Numbered from the stretch's first letter, positions 29,175-39,463 are shown. The stretch is DNA of 64,000 nucleotides from Vampirovibrio sp. (GCA_024998755.1 JACEUU010000003.1:1-64000), one strand, 5' to 3'. The notes: generated by a model not told the origin, from the letters alone. Made by a program: numbers and translations.

Positions 29175-30389
29175 CTAACCAAGAATTGTATCTACAACAC
29201 CTGCACCAATGGTACGACCACCTTCACGAATAGCGAAACGCATACCCGCTTCAATAGCTACTGGGCAAATCAATTCAACCGTTGCCATAACGTTGTCGCC
29301 AGGCATAACCATTTCCACGCCTTCAGGCAATGTTACAACACCAGTTACGTCCGTTGTTCTGATGTAGAACTGTGGACGGTAGTTGGTGAAGAATGGGGTA
29401 TGACGACCACCTTCTTCTTTTTTCAAAACGTACACGTTGGCAGAAAACTTCAAAGAAGGTTTTACAGTACCAGGCTTAGCCAATACCATACCACGCTCTA
29501 CAGTCGTTTTATCAATACCACGAAGCAAGCAACCTGCGTTATCACCAGAAAGACCTTCATCTAACTGCTTACGGAACATTTCAATCCCAGTAACGGTTGT
29601 TTTGCGAGTATCAGCAATACCAACAATTTCAACTTCTTCGCCAACTTTAATACGACCACGTTCAATACGACCCGTAACAACAGTACCACGACCAGTAATC
29701 GTGAACACGTCTTCAATCGGCATTAAGAATGGCATATCTAATGGACGCTCAGGGGTAGGGATCGTTTCATCAACGGCATCCATCAATTCCCAAACGGTAT
29801 CAACCCATTTGTCTTCACCACGACCCGTTTTAATACCACCAATCATTTTTTCCAATGCGGGGCGTGCAGCACCATGAATAATGCGAATGTTATCACCATC
29901 AAACTCGTACTGACTCAAGATTTCACGAATATCCATCTCGACCAATTCAAGCATTTCAGGGTCATCAACCAAATCACATTTGTTCATAAACACAACCAAG
30001 TTAGGAACCCCAACTTGACGAGCTAACAAAATGTGCTCACGGGTTTGAGGCATAACGGAATCCGTTGCTGCAACAACCAAAATAGCACCGTCCATTTGGG
30101 CAGCACCCGTAATCATGTTTTTCACATAGTCCGCGTGACCTGGACAGTCAACGTGGGCGTAGTGACGAGCTTCTGTTTGATATTCAACGTGTGCTGTTGA
30201 AATCGTGATACCACGAGCTTTTTCTTCAGGGGCAGCATCAATTTCATCAAACTTTTTTGCAGAAGCACCGCCAACAGCAGCCAATACCGAAGTAATAGCA
30301 GCAGTTAGGGTTGTTTTACCGTGGTCAACGTGACCAATAGTACCAATGTTGACGTGTGGCTTATTACGTTCAAACTTTTCACGAGCCAT
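29175..30389 (-). CDS. tuf: Elongation factor Tu (start at MAREKF)
   Basis: [33 protein letters not shown]. Confidence 0.98.
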   Translation of the reverse strand: MAREKFERNKPHVNIGTIGHVDHGKTTLTAAITSVLAAVGGASAKKFDEIDAAPEEKARGITISTAHVEYQTEARHYAHVDCPGHADYVKNMITGAAQMDGAILVVAATDSVMPQTREHILLARQVGVPNLVVFMNKCDLVDDPEMLELVEMDIREILSQYEFDGDNIRIIHGAARPALEKMIGGIKTGRGEDKWVDTVWELMDAVDETIPTPERPLDMPFLMPIEDVFTITGRGTVVTGRIERGRIKVGEEVEIVGIADTRKTTVTGIEMFRKQLDEGLSGDNAGCLLRGIDKTTVERGMVLAKPGTVKPSLKFSANVYVLKKEEGGRHTPFFTNYRPQFYIRTTDVTGVVTLPEGVEMVMPGDNVMATVELICPVAIEAGMRFAIREGGRTIGAGVVDTILG

Positions 30390-30608
30390 CATATTCGAAT
30401 ATCTCCTATCGAAAACTGATTCCTTCACACAACGAAAAAGAATCCATCGGGTAACTCACCAAAGACAAGTCTTAACTTTAAGGCCGAGGATAATACCATT
30501 TGACCAAGACCATAAGCTTAGGTCAAGGGGTTTCACTCAAATCCGCCTAAAAAAGTTGGTTTTGTTACAAATTTACCAACCAACTGCCCCAACACAAACA
30601 TAAAAATT

Positions 30609-30680
30609 TGCCCATGACGAGATTCGAACTCGTGACCTCTCCCTTACCAAGGGAGTGCGCTACCACTGCGCCACATGGGC
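30609..30680 (-). tRNA. tRNA-Thr(GGT)
   Basis: Cloverleaf GCCCATG...CATGGGC, anticodon loop TTGGTAA, GTTCGAATC T-loop. Confidence 0.95.
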
Positions 30681-30724
30681 AAAACTACATTGATGAAAAA
30701 ACAGTCAATAAAAAATATAAAAAT

Positions 30725-30805
30725 TGGGCAGGGTTGGATTCGAACCAACGTAACCGAAGTAGCGGATTTACAGTCCGCCCCCTTTAACCACTCGGGCACC
30801 TACCC
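30725..30805 (-). tRNA. tRNA-Tyr(GTA), long variable arm
   Basis: GGGTAGG acceptor, anticodon loop CTGTAAA, GGTTCGAATCC. Confidence 0.95.
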
Positions 30806-30823
30806 AAACATTATATTGAAATT

Positions 30824-30895
30824 TGCCGAAGATGGGATTCGAACCCGCAACCTACGGTTTACAAAACCGTTGCTCTACCGTTGAGCTACTTCGGC
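30824..30895 (-). tRNA. tRNA-Thr(TGT)
   Basis: GCCGAAG...CTTCGGC acceptor, anticodon loop TTTGTAA, GGTTCGAATCC. Confidence 0.95.
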
Positions 30896-31090
30896 TTATT
30901 GCCAACAACTAATAGCTTAATTTAAACAAAAAAGAAGTCAAGTGGGAAAAGCCGGAATACTTTAATCTAACTAAAATAATTCATCTAGTCAGAGGAAAAG
31001 CATCCAAGCCAAAATACAAGCTTATTAAAAACCAATAATACTAAAAAACAAGACTACCCTTACCTTGTTTAAAGTAGGATTTAACGACCG

Positions 31091-32806
31091 ATGATGCTAA
31101 TCTTAAAACGCTATCAAAAAAACCCTTTATCCACAAGCCCTTGGCTACCCTATTTAGCGTTATTATTGGTTTTCGGTAGTACCCTAGCCACCCCCATTGC
31201 CCACGCCATTGAATTGGAAGACATTCTCAAAGAACCCAGTAGTGGTAATACTTCCCCTACTCGCTGGAAACAAACCAGCAGCACCCAGCCAGATGTTGCT
31301 TCTGCTGATTTCAAAAATGCGGCTTTTGCCACCAAGCTAACCAAGCCTGAAGATATGGTGATTAACCCAAACGCCTTGGTGTTAGATTTTAAAGAAGCCC
31401 TCAATTTGGGTATTCATAACAACTTGGTGCTGGCTATTATGGAACACAACACCAAGCGGTCTCAAGCCGCCAAGTTGGAAAGCATCAGTAATTTGTTACC
31501 TGATATTCAGCTTTACTATCGTCAAAGCCGGTTTGTGGGGGGTATTCAGGTTTTTGATGGCAACCCTAATAAAGCCTTTATTACCACGATACTCCCCGAA
31601 TTCAGAGCCAGATTACCGCTCAATTTGGGTGGGTCTGAAATTTTTGATATTTTAGCCAAAGCTGACCAAGTCAAATTGAACAAAGCGGCACAGCATCTCG
31701 TTTCTCAAGACCAGTTGCTTTACCTAAGCGAAGATTTTTTAACCCTTATTAGCCTCAATCTTGAAGTGCAAGTACTCCACCAAGCCAAATCAGAAGCAGA
31801 AGGGCAGCTAAAACTAGCCAAAGCCCGCTATGGTGAAGGTGTAGGTGTATTGCTGGAAGTATTGGAAGCCCAAAACTTGTTAGATGCTCAATCTCAAAAA
31901 ATCTTATCTACCACCGAACAACTGAAAGCCACAAACTATCGGTTAAACGTGCATTTTGGCTTTAAATCTGACACAGAAATTGTACCGAAACTTGCCAGCG
32001 TAACGCAATTGAAATTCTTTAACGAAGTCATTTCGGTTGACCAGTGCCAAAGCTTGGCATTGGAAGAATCGCCCGCGTTAAAGCAAGCCTTTAGCGATAT
32101 GAAATTTAAGCAGAATGAGTTCCGTAAAAGTGTTGCGGCGTTTATGCCTAACATCAACTTAAATGGGTACCTCAACCAAATTGGCCCGAATCGAAATAAT
32201 ATATTGGAAAGTAAATACGCAGGGTTTGAAATTCAGTGGGATGCCTTGGAAGGCTTAGGCGTTACCAAAAGTGCCAGAAGCAAGCAGGCGTATGAAGAGT
32301 TTAAAGTAGCCACGTTGGCTTACCAGCTGAAAAAACGAGAAGTTGATAAAGAAGTCGCCACGCAATTTAACGCCATGCAAACGCAAAAAGCCTTGATTCC
32401 CTTGGCAAAGAACCGTTTGTTAACGGCGGAACAAGCCAAAGAACAAGCATTCGGACGCTACCAAAATGGGCTAGGCAACTATTTGGAAGTGCTAACGGCT
32501 AGTAGTAACTTGATTCAAGCCCGTAGTGCGTATGTACAGCAACAGCTCAATTACAAGCGGGCTCAGTTGAAATTGGCCAATAACCTAGGCACGCTCAAGG
32601 AACAATTAGTAACCTTGGCTTCGGAGGGGTCTCCGTTGTTAGCGGGAAATAAAACAATGCCCACACTGGCTAGCAAAAGCATTCCGCTACCGCCTTCTTC
32701 TTTACGAGCTAAAACACCAACTCACTTTAACCGCTCTAACGCCCTGCCACTCTCTGCTACGGAAGAACCCACATCCACCGCAGACGCTTCGGAAGATAGA
32801 GAGTAA
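31091..32806 (+). CDS. TolC-family outer membrane efflux protein
   Basis: Repeated TolC helices, e.g. ARYGEGVGVLLEVLEAQNLL and GRYQNGLGNYLEVLTASSNL. Confidence 0.9.
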   Translation: MMLILKRYQKNPLSTSPWLPYLALLLVFGSTLATPIAHAIELEDILKEPSSGNTSPTRWKQTSSTQPDVASADFKNAAFATKLTKPEDMVINPNALVLDFKEALNLGIHNNLVLAIMEHNTKRSQAAKLESISNLLPDIQLYYRQSRFVGGIQVFDGNPNKAFITTILPEFRARLPLNLGGSEIFDILAKADQVKLNKAAQHLVSQDQLLYLSEDFLTLISLNLEVQVLHQAKSEAEGQLKLAKARYGEGVGVLLEVLEAQNLLDAQSQKILSTTEQLKATNYRLNVHFGFKSDTEIVPKLASVTQLKFFNEVISVDQCQSLALEESPALKQAFSDMKFKQNEFRKSVAAFMPNINLNGYLNQIGPNRNNILESKYAGFEIQWDALEGLGVTKSARSKQAYEEFKVATLAYQLKKREVDKEVATQFNAMQTQKALIPLAKNRLLTAEQAKEQAFGRYQNGLGNYLEVLTASSNLIQARSAYVQQQLNYKRAQLKLANNLGTLKEQLVTLASEGSPLLAGNKTMPTLASKSIPLPPSSLRAKTPTHFNRSNALPLSATEEPTSTADASEDRE

Positions 32807-32943
32807 GCATTCAATCCTGTGAAGCGGCATACCACAGACAAAAGCTTGTGAGAGATGCAATGCTTTAAAACAGATGGTTTTTTATGTGTAAAAACAGTAA
32901 TAATAAGCAATAAAAGCCTTTTAATTGTTTTTATATATTTAGA

Positions 32944-33048
32944 TTGTTTCCTGAACTTAATGAGCTACCCCAACCTTTGTAGGGGCTAGGGAGTGGATTC
33001 AATCCATCCTTACAGAAAACGGCTCAATAATACTTGGAACAACTTATA
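32944..33048. repeat. Dispersed palindromic repeat family A (degenerate copy)
   Basis: tgaacttaatgagctacccc...tgtaggggc ... aataatacttggaacaact, shared with 43811-43947. Confidence 0.65.
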
Positions 33049-33099
33049 TAAACTCTTCTAACTTTCAATGATAAAAGCAACCCTAAAGGAAATTCTATT

Positions 33100-33498
33100 A
33101 TGGTCAAGATGGATGGTTATAGACTTCCAGATGGTCTAACCACTAAAGCTCTAGAAAAAGCAGGCGTAAAACCAACGCTCAAAGCAGGTAAGGGCGTCAA
33201 GGTTAATTACAAACACAATAATAAACAGGATTCGAGAGTGCCAACGAGAAATCGACCCAACGAACGTATTGTAACTGTCGGTGATAAAAAATTTAACACC
33301 TCTACTTATTTCACTTCTGATGGTACTTCCAGCATCTATAAAGTGACGCATTTTCAACAATCTGATGGTTCTAAATCTTATCTATATTATGCACAGATTG
33401 ATCCTAAAACAGGTAATACCATTGGTAAAGCAAATAAGCAAACCAATCTAAAAAGCGGTCGTAATTTTGGTAGCCTTAAAGGCTTTCAAAATGATTAA
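33100..33498 (+). CDS. Hypothetical small basic protein
   Basis: 132-aa ORF, intergenic position. Confidence 0.5.
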   Translation: MVKMDGYRLPDGLTTKALEKAGVKPTLKAGKGVKVNYKHNNKQDSRVPTRNRPNERIVTVGDKKFNTSTYFTSDGTSSIYKVTHFQQSDGSKSYLYYAQIDPKTGNTIGKANKQTNLKSGRNFGSLKGFQND

Positions 33499-33715
33499 TA
33501 CGCTTCCTAACAATAATGCGGAAACCCTTTGAAATGTCATAAAATCTTGGTTCGGGAAGCCACAAGGGTCTCACCTACGAATGAAAGCTTAACAGATTAC
33601 TGTAGGGGCGAACCCTTGTGGTCGCCCGCCCAAGATGCCAAACTAAACTCGCTATTCTATCGTTTAATTAGCATTAGACGCTAAAGAGATTCCTCGGCTA
33701 CGCTCGGAATGACAA

Positions 33716-34159
33716 TTAAGAACAACCCACTGTTCCCAATAACCCCACCCTGTGGGCGTGGCGATCACCTTCAAATGTGCCACCTAGCCACTGTTGGACT
33801 ATTTGCAGTGCGTAAGCAGGGGCTACAAACCGACCGCCCATGGTTAGCACGTTGCTATCGTTATGTTCTCTGCTCAATTGAGCCAAATAAGCATCATGAG
33901 CATGAACCGCCCGCACCCACGGGAATCGGTTAGCAGCAATTGCCACGCCAACACCGCTTCCGCAAGTGATAATTGCTTTTTCAATGCCTTGGGCTTTCAT
34001 GGCTTCGGCAATGCTTGCACTAATGTTGGGATAATCCACTTTATCCGTTTCAGAAGCACAACCCACATCTACAATGGTATAGCCTTGGGCTTCTAACTCA
34101 TCTTTTAAGAAGGCTTTTAACGCAAACCCTGCATGGTCGCACCCTAGTAATAACTTCAT
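33716..34159 (-). CDS. rpiB: Ribose-5-phosphate isomerase B
   Basis: LLGCDHAGFALK...TCGSGVGVAIAANRFPWVRA...REHNDSNVLTMGGR. Confidence 0.95.
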   Translation of the reverse strand: MKLLLGCDHAGFALKAFLKDELEAQGYTIVDVGCASETDKVDYPNISASIAEAMKAQGIEKAIITCGSGVGVAIAANRFPWVRAVHAHDAYLAQLSREHNDSNVLTMGGRFVAPAYALQIVQQWLGGTFEGDRHAHRVGLLGTVGCS

Positions 34160-34304
34160 GGTTTTATCCTCTTGATTTTTTTCCCATTAACAACTGATAA
34201 AGGGTTAATAAAGGTTTGGTTCACCCTCTTTTTTTTCAACGGCAACTAGCATACCATAAAGACTATGATGCGTTTATCAGCCTACTGTTAGAAAGCCCTT
34301 AAAA

Positions 34305-35468
34305 ATGACCGTTTTATCCGCCGAAGTAAACACCCTGCAATTACCCATTCCTATCATGAGCCTAACACGGCAATATGAAGCTATCGGCAACAAGCTGGAA
34401 GCGGCGGCTATCAAGGTGTTGCAATCAGGCGTGTACATTTTAGGCAGCGAAGTAAAAACCTTTGAAACAGCTTTTGCCCAACGCACCCACTGCAAACACG
34501 CTATTGGCGTGGCAAACGGGACAGATTCACTGTACCTAGCCCTGCGAGCTTTAGGCGTGGGCGAAGGCGATGAAGTCATCACCACCAGTTTTAGCTACAT
34601 TGCCACCAGCGAAGCCATTGTTCGTACAGGGGCAACCCCCGTTTTTACAGATTTAGCCGATGATGGTACTTATCTGATGAACATTGGTAGCATTGAAAGC
34701 CTCATTACACCCCGCACCAAGGCGATTTTACCCGTCCACCTATACGGGCAAGCCTGCGATATGGATGCCCTTATGACTGTTGCCAAAAAGCACAACCTAG
34801 GCGTAGTGGAAGATTGTGCCCAAGCGGTAGATGCCACATGGAACGGCAAGCCAGTAGGCAGTTTTGGCGATTTTGGCTCATTCAGTTTTTTCCCGACTAA
34901 AAACCTCGGTTGTGCAGGCGATGGTGGCATGCTAACATGCCAAGATGATGATTTGGCGGGAAAAGTACGTTCATTACGGGTGCACGGGCAAAACGCATTT
35001 GCCAGCTATAATCACACCAGCGAAGGCATGAATAGCCGGCTAGATGAAATTCAAGCGGCTATTTTGAACGTGAAATTGCCCTATTTGGCGGATTGGTCTG
35101 CTAGTAGGAATGCGATTGCCAAAGGGTATACAAACGCCCTAAAAACGTGCAAATTTTTAACCTTGCCTACCGTGCAGAAGCAGGCAGCAAGCGTGTTTCA
35201 CCAGTATACGGTGGCGTTAACGGCAGATGCTCCGTTGACGCGGGATGCGGTGTTAAAAGCCTTAGAAGCCAAAGGGATTATGGCTCGGGTTTACTACCCA
35301 ATAACCCTACCATTACAGGGGATGCACGCTAATTTAGGGATTAAAAAAGGGCAGCTTCCTGTAGCAGAACGCTTGGCGGATACCGTTTTTTCTTTGCCCA
35401 TGTTTCCTGAATTGTTGGCAGAAGAACAAGCGTATATTTGCAAAACCTTGCTAGAAATTTTGGGCTAA
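34305..35468 (+). CDS. DegT/DnrJ/EryC1/StrS family aminotransferase
   Basis: VANGTDSLYLALRALGVGEGDEVITTSFSY, SFFPTKNLGCAGDGGM. Confidence 0.93.
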   Translation: MTVLSAEVNTLQLPIPIMSLTRQYEAIGNKLEAAAIKVLQSGVYILGSEVKTFETAFAQRTHCKHAIGVANGTDSLYLALRALGVGEGDEVITTSFSYIATSEAIVRTGATPVFTDLADDGTYLMNIGSIESLITPRTKAILPVHLYGQACDMDALMTVAKKHNLGVVEDCAQAVDATWNGKPVGSFGDFGSFSFFPTKNLGCAGDGGMLTCQDDDLAGKVRSLRVHGQNAFASYNHTSEGMNSRLDEIQAAILNVKLPYLADWSASRNAIAKGYTNALKTCKFLTLPTVQKQAASVFHQYTVALTADAPLTRDAVLKALEAKGIMARVYYPITLPLQGMHANLGIKKGQLPVAERLADTVFSLPMFPELLAEEQAYICKTLLEILG

Positions 35469-35470
35469 AA

Positions 35471-35703
35471 CTTGATTATTTACCACTTTTTCAAGTGCTT
35501 CTTGAAATAAAGGGAAAGAATCAAGTTTAGATGCTTATTCCCTCAACAAAAATCAGCGTAAGTCTTCTATTTAAAGGCATCTACAGGGTTTTTAGGTTGG
35601 TTTTTTGAACTACCCACTTGATTGTTTACCAGCTTTTCAAGATGCACTTGATTTTAAGGAATTATTTCAAGAAGCACTTGAATATCTGACAGAAAATCAA
35701 GAT
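35471..35703. repeat. Inverted-repeat region with perfect 21-bp arms and repeated TTCAAG-N5-CTTGA palindromes
   Basis: ttcaagtgcttcttgaaataa (35490-35510) vs ttatttcaagaagcacttgaa (35662-35682). Confidence 0.8.
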
Positions 35704-35711
35704 AAAACCAT

Positions 35712-36065
35712 TTAGGCAATTTTAGTCAGGGTAATTTCGCCTTCGTACCCATTCAACCGTAATTCATCTTTTAAGCGATATTGCAACCACATAATGGGGT
35801 CGACTTCAAAAATTTCAGCCATTTCGATAATTTTTTTAATAGACGGCAATTTGACCCCTCGTTCATAATCAGAAAGCAATTGTTTGGAGCAGTTGAGGCG
35901 TTGGGCAGCGTCTGCCAACGTCCAGTTTTCGCATTTTCGCCAGCACCGAATGGTGTTACCCAGCGTGATTTCGGGTAAACCAAGGGCATCAAATAACGCA
36001 TCGGCAGGCACGCCGTTAGGGTACTGTTCTATGAGTAAATCTATTTTATCGGGTTCTATAATCAT
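35712..36065 (-). CDS. HTH (XRE/HigA-like) DNA-binding protein, probable orphan antitoxin
   Basis: WTLADAAQRLNCSKQLLSDYERGVKLPSIKKIIEMAEIF. Confidence 0.8.
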   Translation of the reverse strand: MIIEPDKIDLLIEQYPNGVPADALFDALGLPEITLGNTIRCWRKCENWTLADAAQRLNCSKQLLSDYERGVKLPSIKKIIEMAEIFEVDPIMWLQYRLKDELRLNGYEGEITLTKIA

Positions 36066-36147
36066 GGGGTGTTACCTCCTCAATTGCAATAATTTCGAGC
36101 GTTTCCGTATAAATTAATCGCCATTGTTGATTAAGCCGAACGGAGCG
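36046..36147 (-). pseudogene. Truncated HigB/RelE-like toxin C-terminus overlapping the antitoxin start
   Basis: Reverse frame reads RSVRLNQQWRLIYTETLEIIAIEEVTPHDYRTR-stop, preceded immediately by an in-frame TAA. Confidence 0.65.
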
Positions 36148-36215
36148 TTACTTTATTTTAAACTAATTTAGTTGACTTTTCAAGAGGTGGGATGATTAGA
36201 ACGCACCGTTAGCGT

Positions 36216-37097
36216 TTGGGAATTCGCAATGATTTTGATAGAATAGAGAGTAGTTATGAGCAACTAAGGAAAATTGAAAAAATGTTTTTTTCTGAACGAA
36301 ACCATTTAATACCAAAGCCAATCTTACAAACCAAAGATTTTGACCAAAAATCAAAAGAACAATTTGCAGAATATCTAATGACTTTTATTACTGAAGATCA
36401 AAAGATAAATGAACTACTAAAAACTTTAAAGTATTTAGTAGTTACATATAGAGGTATATTTAGAAGGGACGAGTTTGATCGACTACATCTATTTGATGAT
36501 TATAATGGTTTAGAACTCATATATTACAAAGAGACTAATTTACTAAATTTTTTTGGAAGTCATCCTAAAGTATTATGGAATCACATTATAGATTTCTGCG
36601 AATTCCTACTACAAAGAAAGTTGCTAGATCATTCTGTCATGATTCACATTTTCACCCAAATAGGCTGGGGGTTTACGGTTACAACCGAAGGGCATATTAT
36701 TCAAACCATCGAACCCATTGAGCTAGATTCCATCAACGAAACTTTATCAATGCCTGATAAATGGGGAAAAGTAAAAACCGATTTTTCCAATGCTGTAGCT
36801 TCATTTTCAGCACGTCCTAACCCTAACTATAAAGATGCTTGCCTCAGTGCATCCAATGCGTTAGACAACTTAGCAAGAGTGTTATCTAATAACACAATCC
36901 ATATGTTTTCAAAATGGATGGCAGAAAAGAATTTACCTTACATGTTTCCAGCGCCAATTAAGAACCACGCTGATAAAATATATGCTGTTAGAGCTGACTT
37001 TGCACATGGCAAATATGAGCCTGACCACGCATTCGCCCAGTGGTATTTAGTGAATTGTTCGTCTATCATCAATTGGATAATTCAACAAGACCATTAA
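36216..37097 (+). CDS. Hypothetical protein with C-terminal HEPN/Abi-C-like Rx4H motif (TTG start)
   Basis: AVRADFAHGKYEPDHAFAQWYLVNCSSIINW. Confidence 0.55.
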   Translation: MGIRNDFDRIESSYEQLRKIEKMFFSERNHLIPKPILQTKDFDQKSKEQFAEYLMTFITEDQKINELLKTLKYLVVTYRGIFRRDEFDRLHLFDDYNGLELIYYKETNLLNFFGSHPKVLWNHIIDFCEFLLQRKLLDHSVMIHIFTQIGWGFTVTTEGHIIQTIEPIELDSINETLSMPDKWGKVKTDFSNAVASFSARPNPNYKDACLSASNALDNLARVLSNNTIHMFSKWMAEKNLPYMFPAPIKNHADKIYAVRADFAHGKYEPDHAFAQWYLVNCSSIINWIIQQDH

Positions 37098-37100
37098 GGT

Positions 37101-37469
37101 TTACCGTAAGCCGAACCAACGGCGGTGGGGGTGGTTGCATTCCCGCAATTGGCGTGGACTTTCATGTTTTGTCCACCACTTACCCGCATCATTATAATAA
37201 TAAGTTAAACCACCCACCTTCTTGGCTAAATCTTGGCACACCGCCATATTCAACCCCGTACCATAAGGTCCCGCCAACACACAACTACCCCCACTACATT
37301 GCCAAGTAAAGCCCCCCGCTTCCACTTGCCCCACATAAGGCGTACCCGCATACCACAAATGCACCGAATTATAATCATCATACTGCGGCGGAGCAACCCT
37401 AGCAAACGCCACCGAATTTAAAGACAGTAACAACGCACCCGCCAACAACAACCCTAAAGTTTTCATCAT
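37101..37469 (-). CDS. Small secreted protein with paired cysteines, unknown function
   Basis: Signal peptide MKTLGLLLAGALLLSLNSVAFA. Confidence 0.6.
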   Translation of the reverse strand: MMKTLGLLLAGALLLSLNSVAFARVAPPQYDDYNSVHLWYAGTPYVGQVEAGGFTWQCSGGSCVLAGPYGTGLNMAVCQDLAKKVGGLTYYYNDAGKWWTKHESPRQLRECNHPHRRWFGLR

Positions 37470-37486
37470 CTCTCAAAATCCTCCTG

Positions 37487-37975
37487 CTAATGCGTAGCAA
37501 CATAATCAAACGAAAATTCAATACGGATAGGGAACTTAGGTAATCTGGGTGGTTTCGGTAATTGTTCATTCGCCTTCAAAGTAGCCCAAGCAGATTGAGT
37601 CATCTGCGGGCTACAACTGGAAGAAAGCAACTTCGTATCAACCATCAGTCCCATTGAATTGACATCAAACAAAGTAACCACTGCACAATTCATTTCCGTG
37701 TTAGCACTAAGGGGTATCCAGTTTTTTCTTAGCCTAGCGGTAACTCGCTCTATATAACGAACCGTTGGGTCTAATTGCGAAGCAGACTCATCATTTTTCA
37801 AAACAGGAACAGGCTTATAAGAACGTTGCCCAGCAACAGCAGGGGCTTCTTTCTTCCAAGGATCATGCCAATCCGTTGCATAGGCTTGCCCAACACCCAC
37901 AATTAATAATAAAAAGGTAGACAACCATCCCAATTGTTTCAACATCATTTCAACGCCTCCTGCTAAGATACCCAA
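37487..37975 (-). CDS. Exported protein with TonB/TolA C-terminal-like domain
   Basis: YIERVTARLRKNWIPL...TKLLSSSCSPQMTQSAWATLKANEQLPKPP. Confidence 0.6.
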   Translation of the reverse strand: MGILAGGVEMMLKQLGWLSTFLLLIVGVGQAYATDWHDPWKKEAPAVAGQRSYKPVPVLKNDESASQLDPTVRYIERVTARLRKNWIPLSANTEMNCAVVTLFDVNSMGLMVDTKLLSSSCSPQMTQSAWATLKANEQLPKPPRLPKFPIRIEFSFDYVATH

Positions 37976-37993
37976 TCCAGTGAAAAAACCTAA

Positions 37994-39463
37994 TTATAGC
38001 ATATGCCCCAACTTGGACTGCTTGGTTGCCAAATAAGCCGAATTTTCAGGAAGCGATTCCATAATCAGTGGCACTCGTTCCACCACCTGCAAGCCATACC
38101 CATCCAACCCCTTAATTTTCCGAGGGTTATTGGTGAGCAAATCAAACCGCTTCACCCCTAAATCCAACAAAATTTGAGCCCCAATCCCATACTGGCGTAA
38201 ATCCGCCTTAAAGCCCAATTTATGGTTAGCCTCCACCGTATCCAAGCCCTCGTCCTGCAAAGCGTAAGCCTTGACTTTATTCAGCAAGCCAATACCCCGC
38301 CCTTCATGCTGACGAAGATAAACCACCACGCCCTTACCATAAGCAGCAATCTGCTGTAACGCCCCATGCAACTGAAAACCACAATCACACCGCAGGCTAC
38401 CCAGAATATCGCCAGTCAGGCATTCGCTATGCACCCGAACCAAAGGCGTTTTGCAGAGTTCCCTATCTCGGGCATCCGCAGGGCGAGAAAACGTAGAACG
38501 CTTTACGTTGTCATTTGCGGTGCTCGAATCCTCATGTACCTTAGTGTACACCTGCGGTTCTCCGTTCCTCATTCCTAGAATCTGCTCCGACCTAGGAAGC
38601 TCTGCATTGGGAGGGGTAACGGTTGATAAATCACCCATCACCAACGCCAAATGTTCAGAATTATCCAACCGATTCCGGAAACCAATGACTTTAAATTCGC
38701 CAAATTGGGTGGGCAGTTTCGCTTCGGAAATACGTTCCACCATACGCTCCGTTCGCAACCGATAAGCTACAATTTGAGCCACCGTAATAAACGGCATTTC
38801 AAACTTTTTAGCAAAAGCAAATAAATCATCTCGGCGTGCCATCGTGCCATCTTCCAACATAATTTCACAAATAACCCCAGCAGGAGAATATCCCGCCAAA
38901 CGAGCTAAATCAACCCCAGCTTCCGTTTGCCCAACCCGTTCCAAAACACCCCCTGGTCTGGCACGCAAGGGAAAAATGTGCCCCGGACGGCGTAAATCAG
39001 ACGCCTGAGCCGTGGAGGAAACGGCTAACTGAATGGTTTTGGCTCTATCTGCCGCCGAAATGCCGGTGGTTACGCCGTATTTCGGGTGTCCATCAATGGA
39101 AACCGTAAAAGCCGTTTGCATCAATTCTTCATTGTGGGTAACCATTTGGGGTAAATCCAACCGTTGGCAAAGTTCAGGTGTTAAGGCTAAGCAAATCAGT
39201 CCACGCCCTTCTTGAGCCATTAAGTTGATGGTTTCAGGCGTTACCAGTTCCGCAATGCAAACTAAATCGCCCTCGTTTTCACGCCCTTCATCGTCGGCTA
39301 CAATAACGCATTGACCCGCTTTCAAAGCCACCAAGGCTTCTTCAACAGTGTTAAAGGCTTGGCTTAAATTAGCAACAGACTCGTCTTTTACATAATCTAA
39401 CGGGGAAAAGGCACTAGCATCGTGAGCGTAAGAAGGGGAAAGGGACTCATCTAACATAAACAT
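37994..39463 (-). CDS. ribBA: Bifunctional DHBP synthase / GTP cyclohydrolase II with an about 58-aa insertion
   Basis: [65 protein letters not shown]. Confidence 0.96.
   Translation of the reverse strand: MFMLDESLSPSYAHDASAFSPLDYVKDESVANLSQAFNTVEEALVALKAGQCVIVADDEGRENEGDLVCIAELVTPETINLMAQEGRGLICLALTPELCQRLDLPQMVTHNEELMQTAFTVSIDGHPKYGVTTGISAADRAKTIQLAVSSTAQASDLRRPGHIFPLRARPGGVLERVGQTEAGVDLARLAGYSPAGVICEIMLEDGTMARRDDLFAFAKKFEMPFITVAQIVAYRLRTERMVERISEAKLPTQFGEFKVIGFRNRLDNSEHLALVMGDLSTVTPPNAELPRSEQILGMRNGEPQVYTKVHEDSSTANDNVKRSTFSRPADARDRELCKTPLVRVHSECLTGDILGSLRCDCGFQLHGALQQIAAYGKGVVVYLRQHEGRGIGLLNKVKAYALQDEGLDTVEANHKLGFKADLRQYGIGAQILLDLGVKRFDLLTNNPRKIKGLDGYGLQVVERVPLIMESLPENSAYLATKQSKLGHML
38447..38625. 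repeat. Putative in-frame palindromic-repeat insertion inside ribBA (family C)
   Basis: tgcggttctccgttcctcattcctagaatctgc and cctcatgta...gtgtaca core shared with 60590-60665 and 45375-45407. Confidence 0.7.

Noticed and set aside
29437-29877. 146-aa ORF antisense to tuf
   Set aside because: Shadow ORF opposite a highly conserved gene; same for other plus-strand ORFs over the ribosomal operon
30675-30884. ORF of 69 aa in the track
   Set aside because: Lies across two tRNA genes on the opposite strand; translated tRNA sequence, not a gene
31129-31137. DnaA-box-like tttatccacaa near rpmH/recF genes, suggesting oriC
   Set aside because: Single match inside the TolC-family CDS; no cluster of boxes, no dnaA/dnaN
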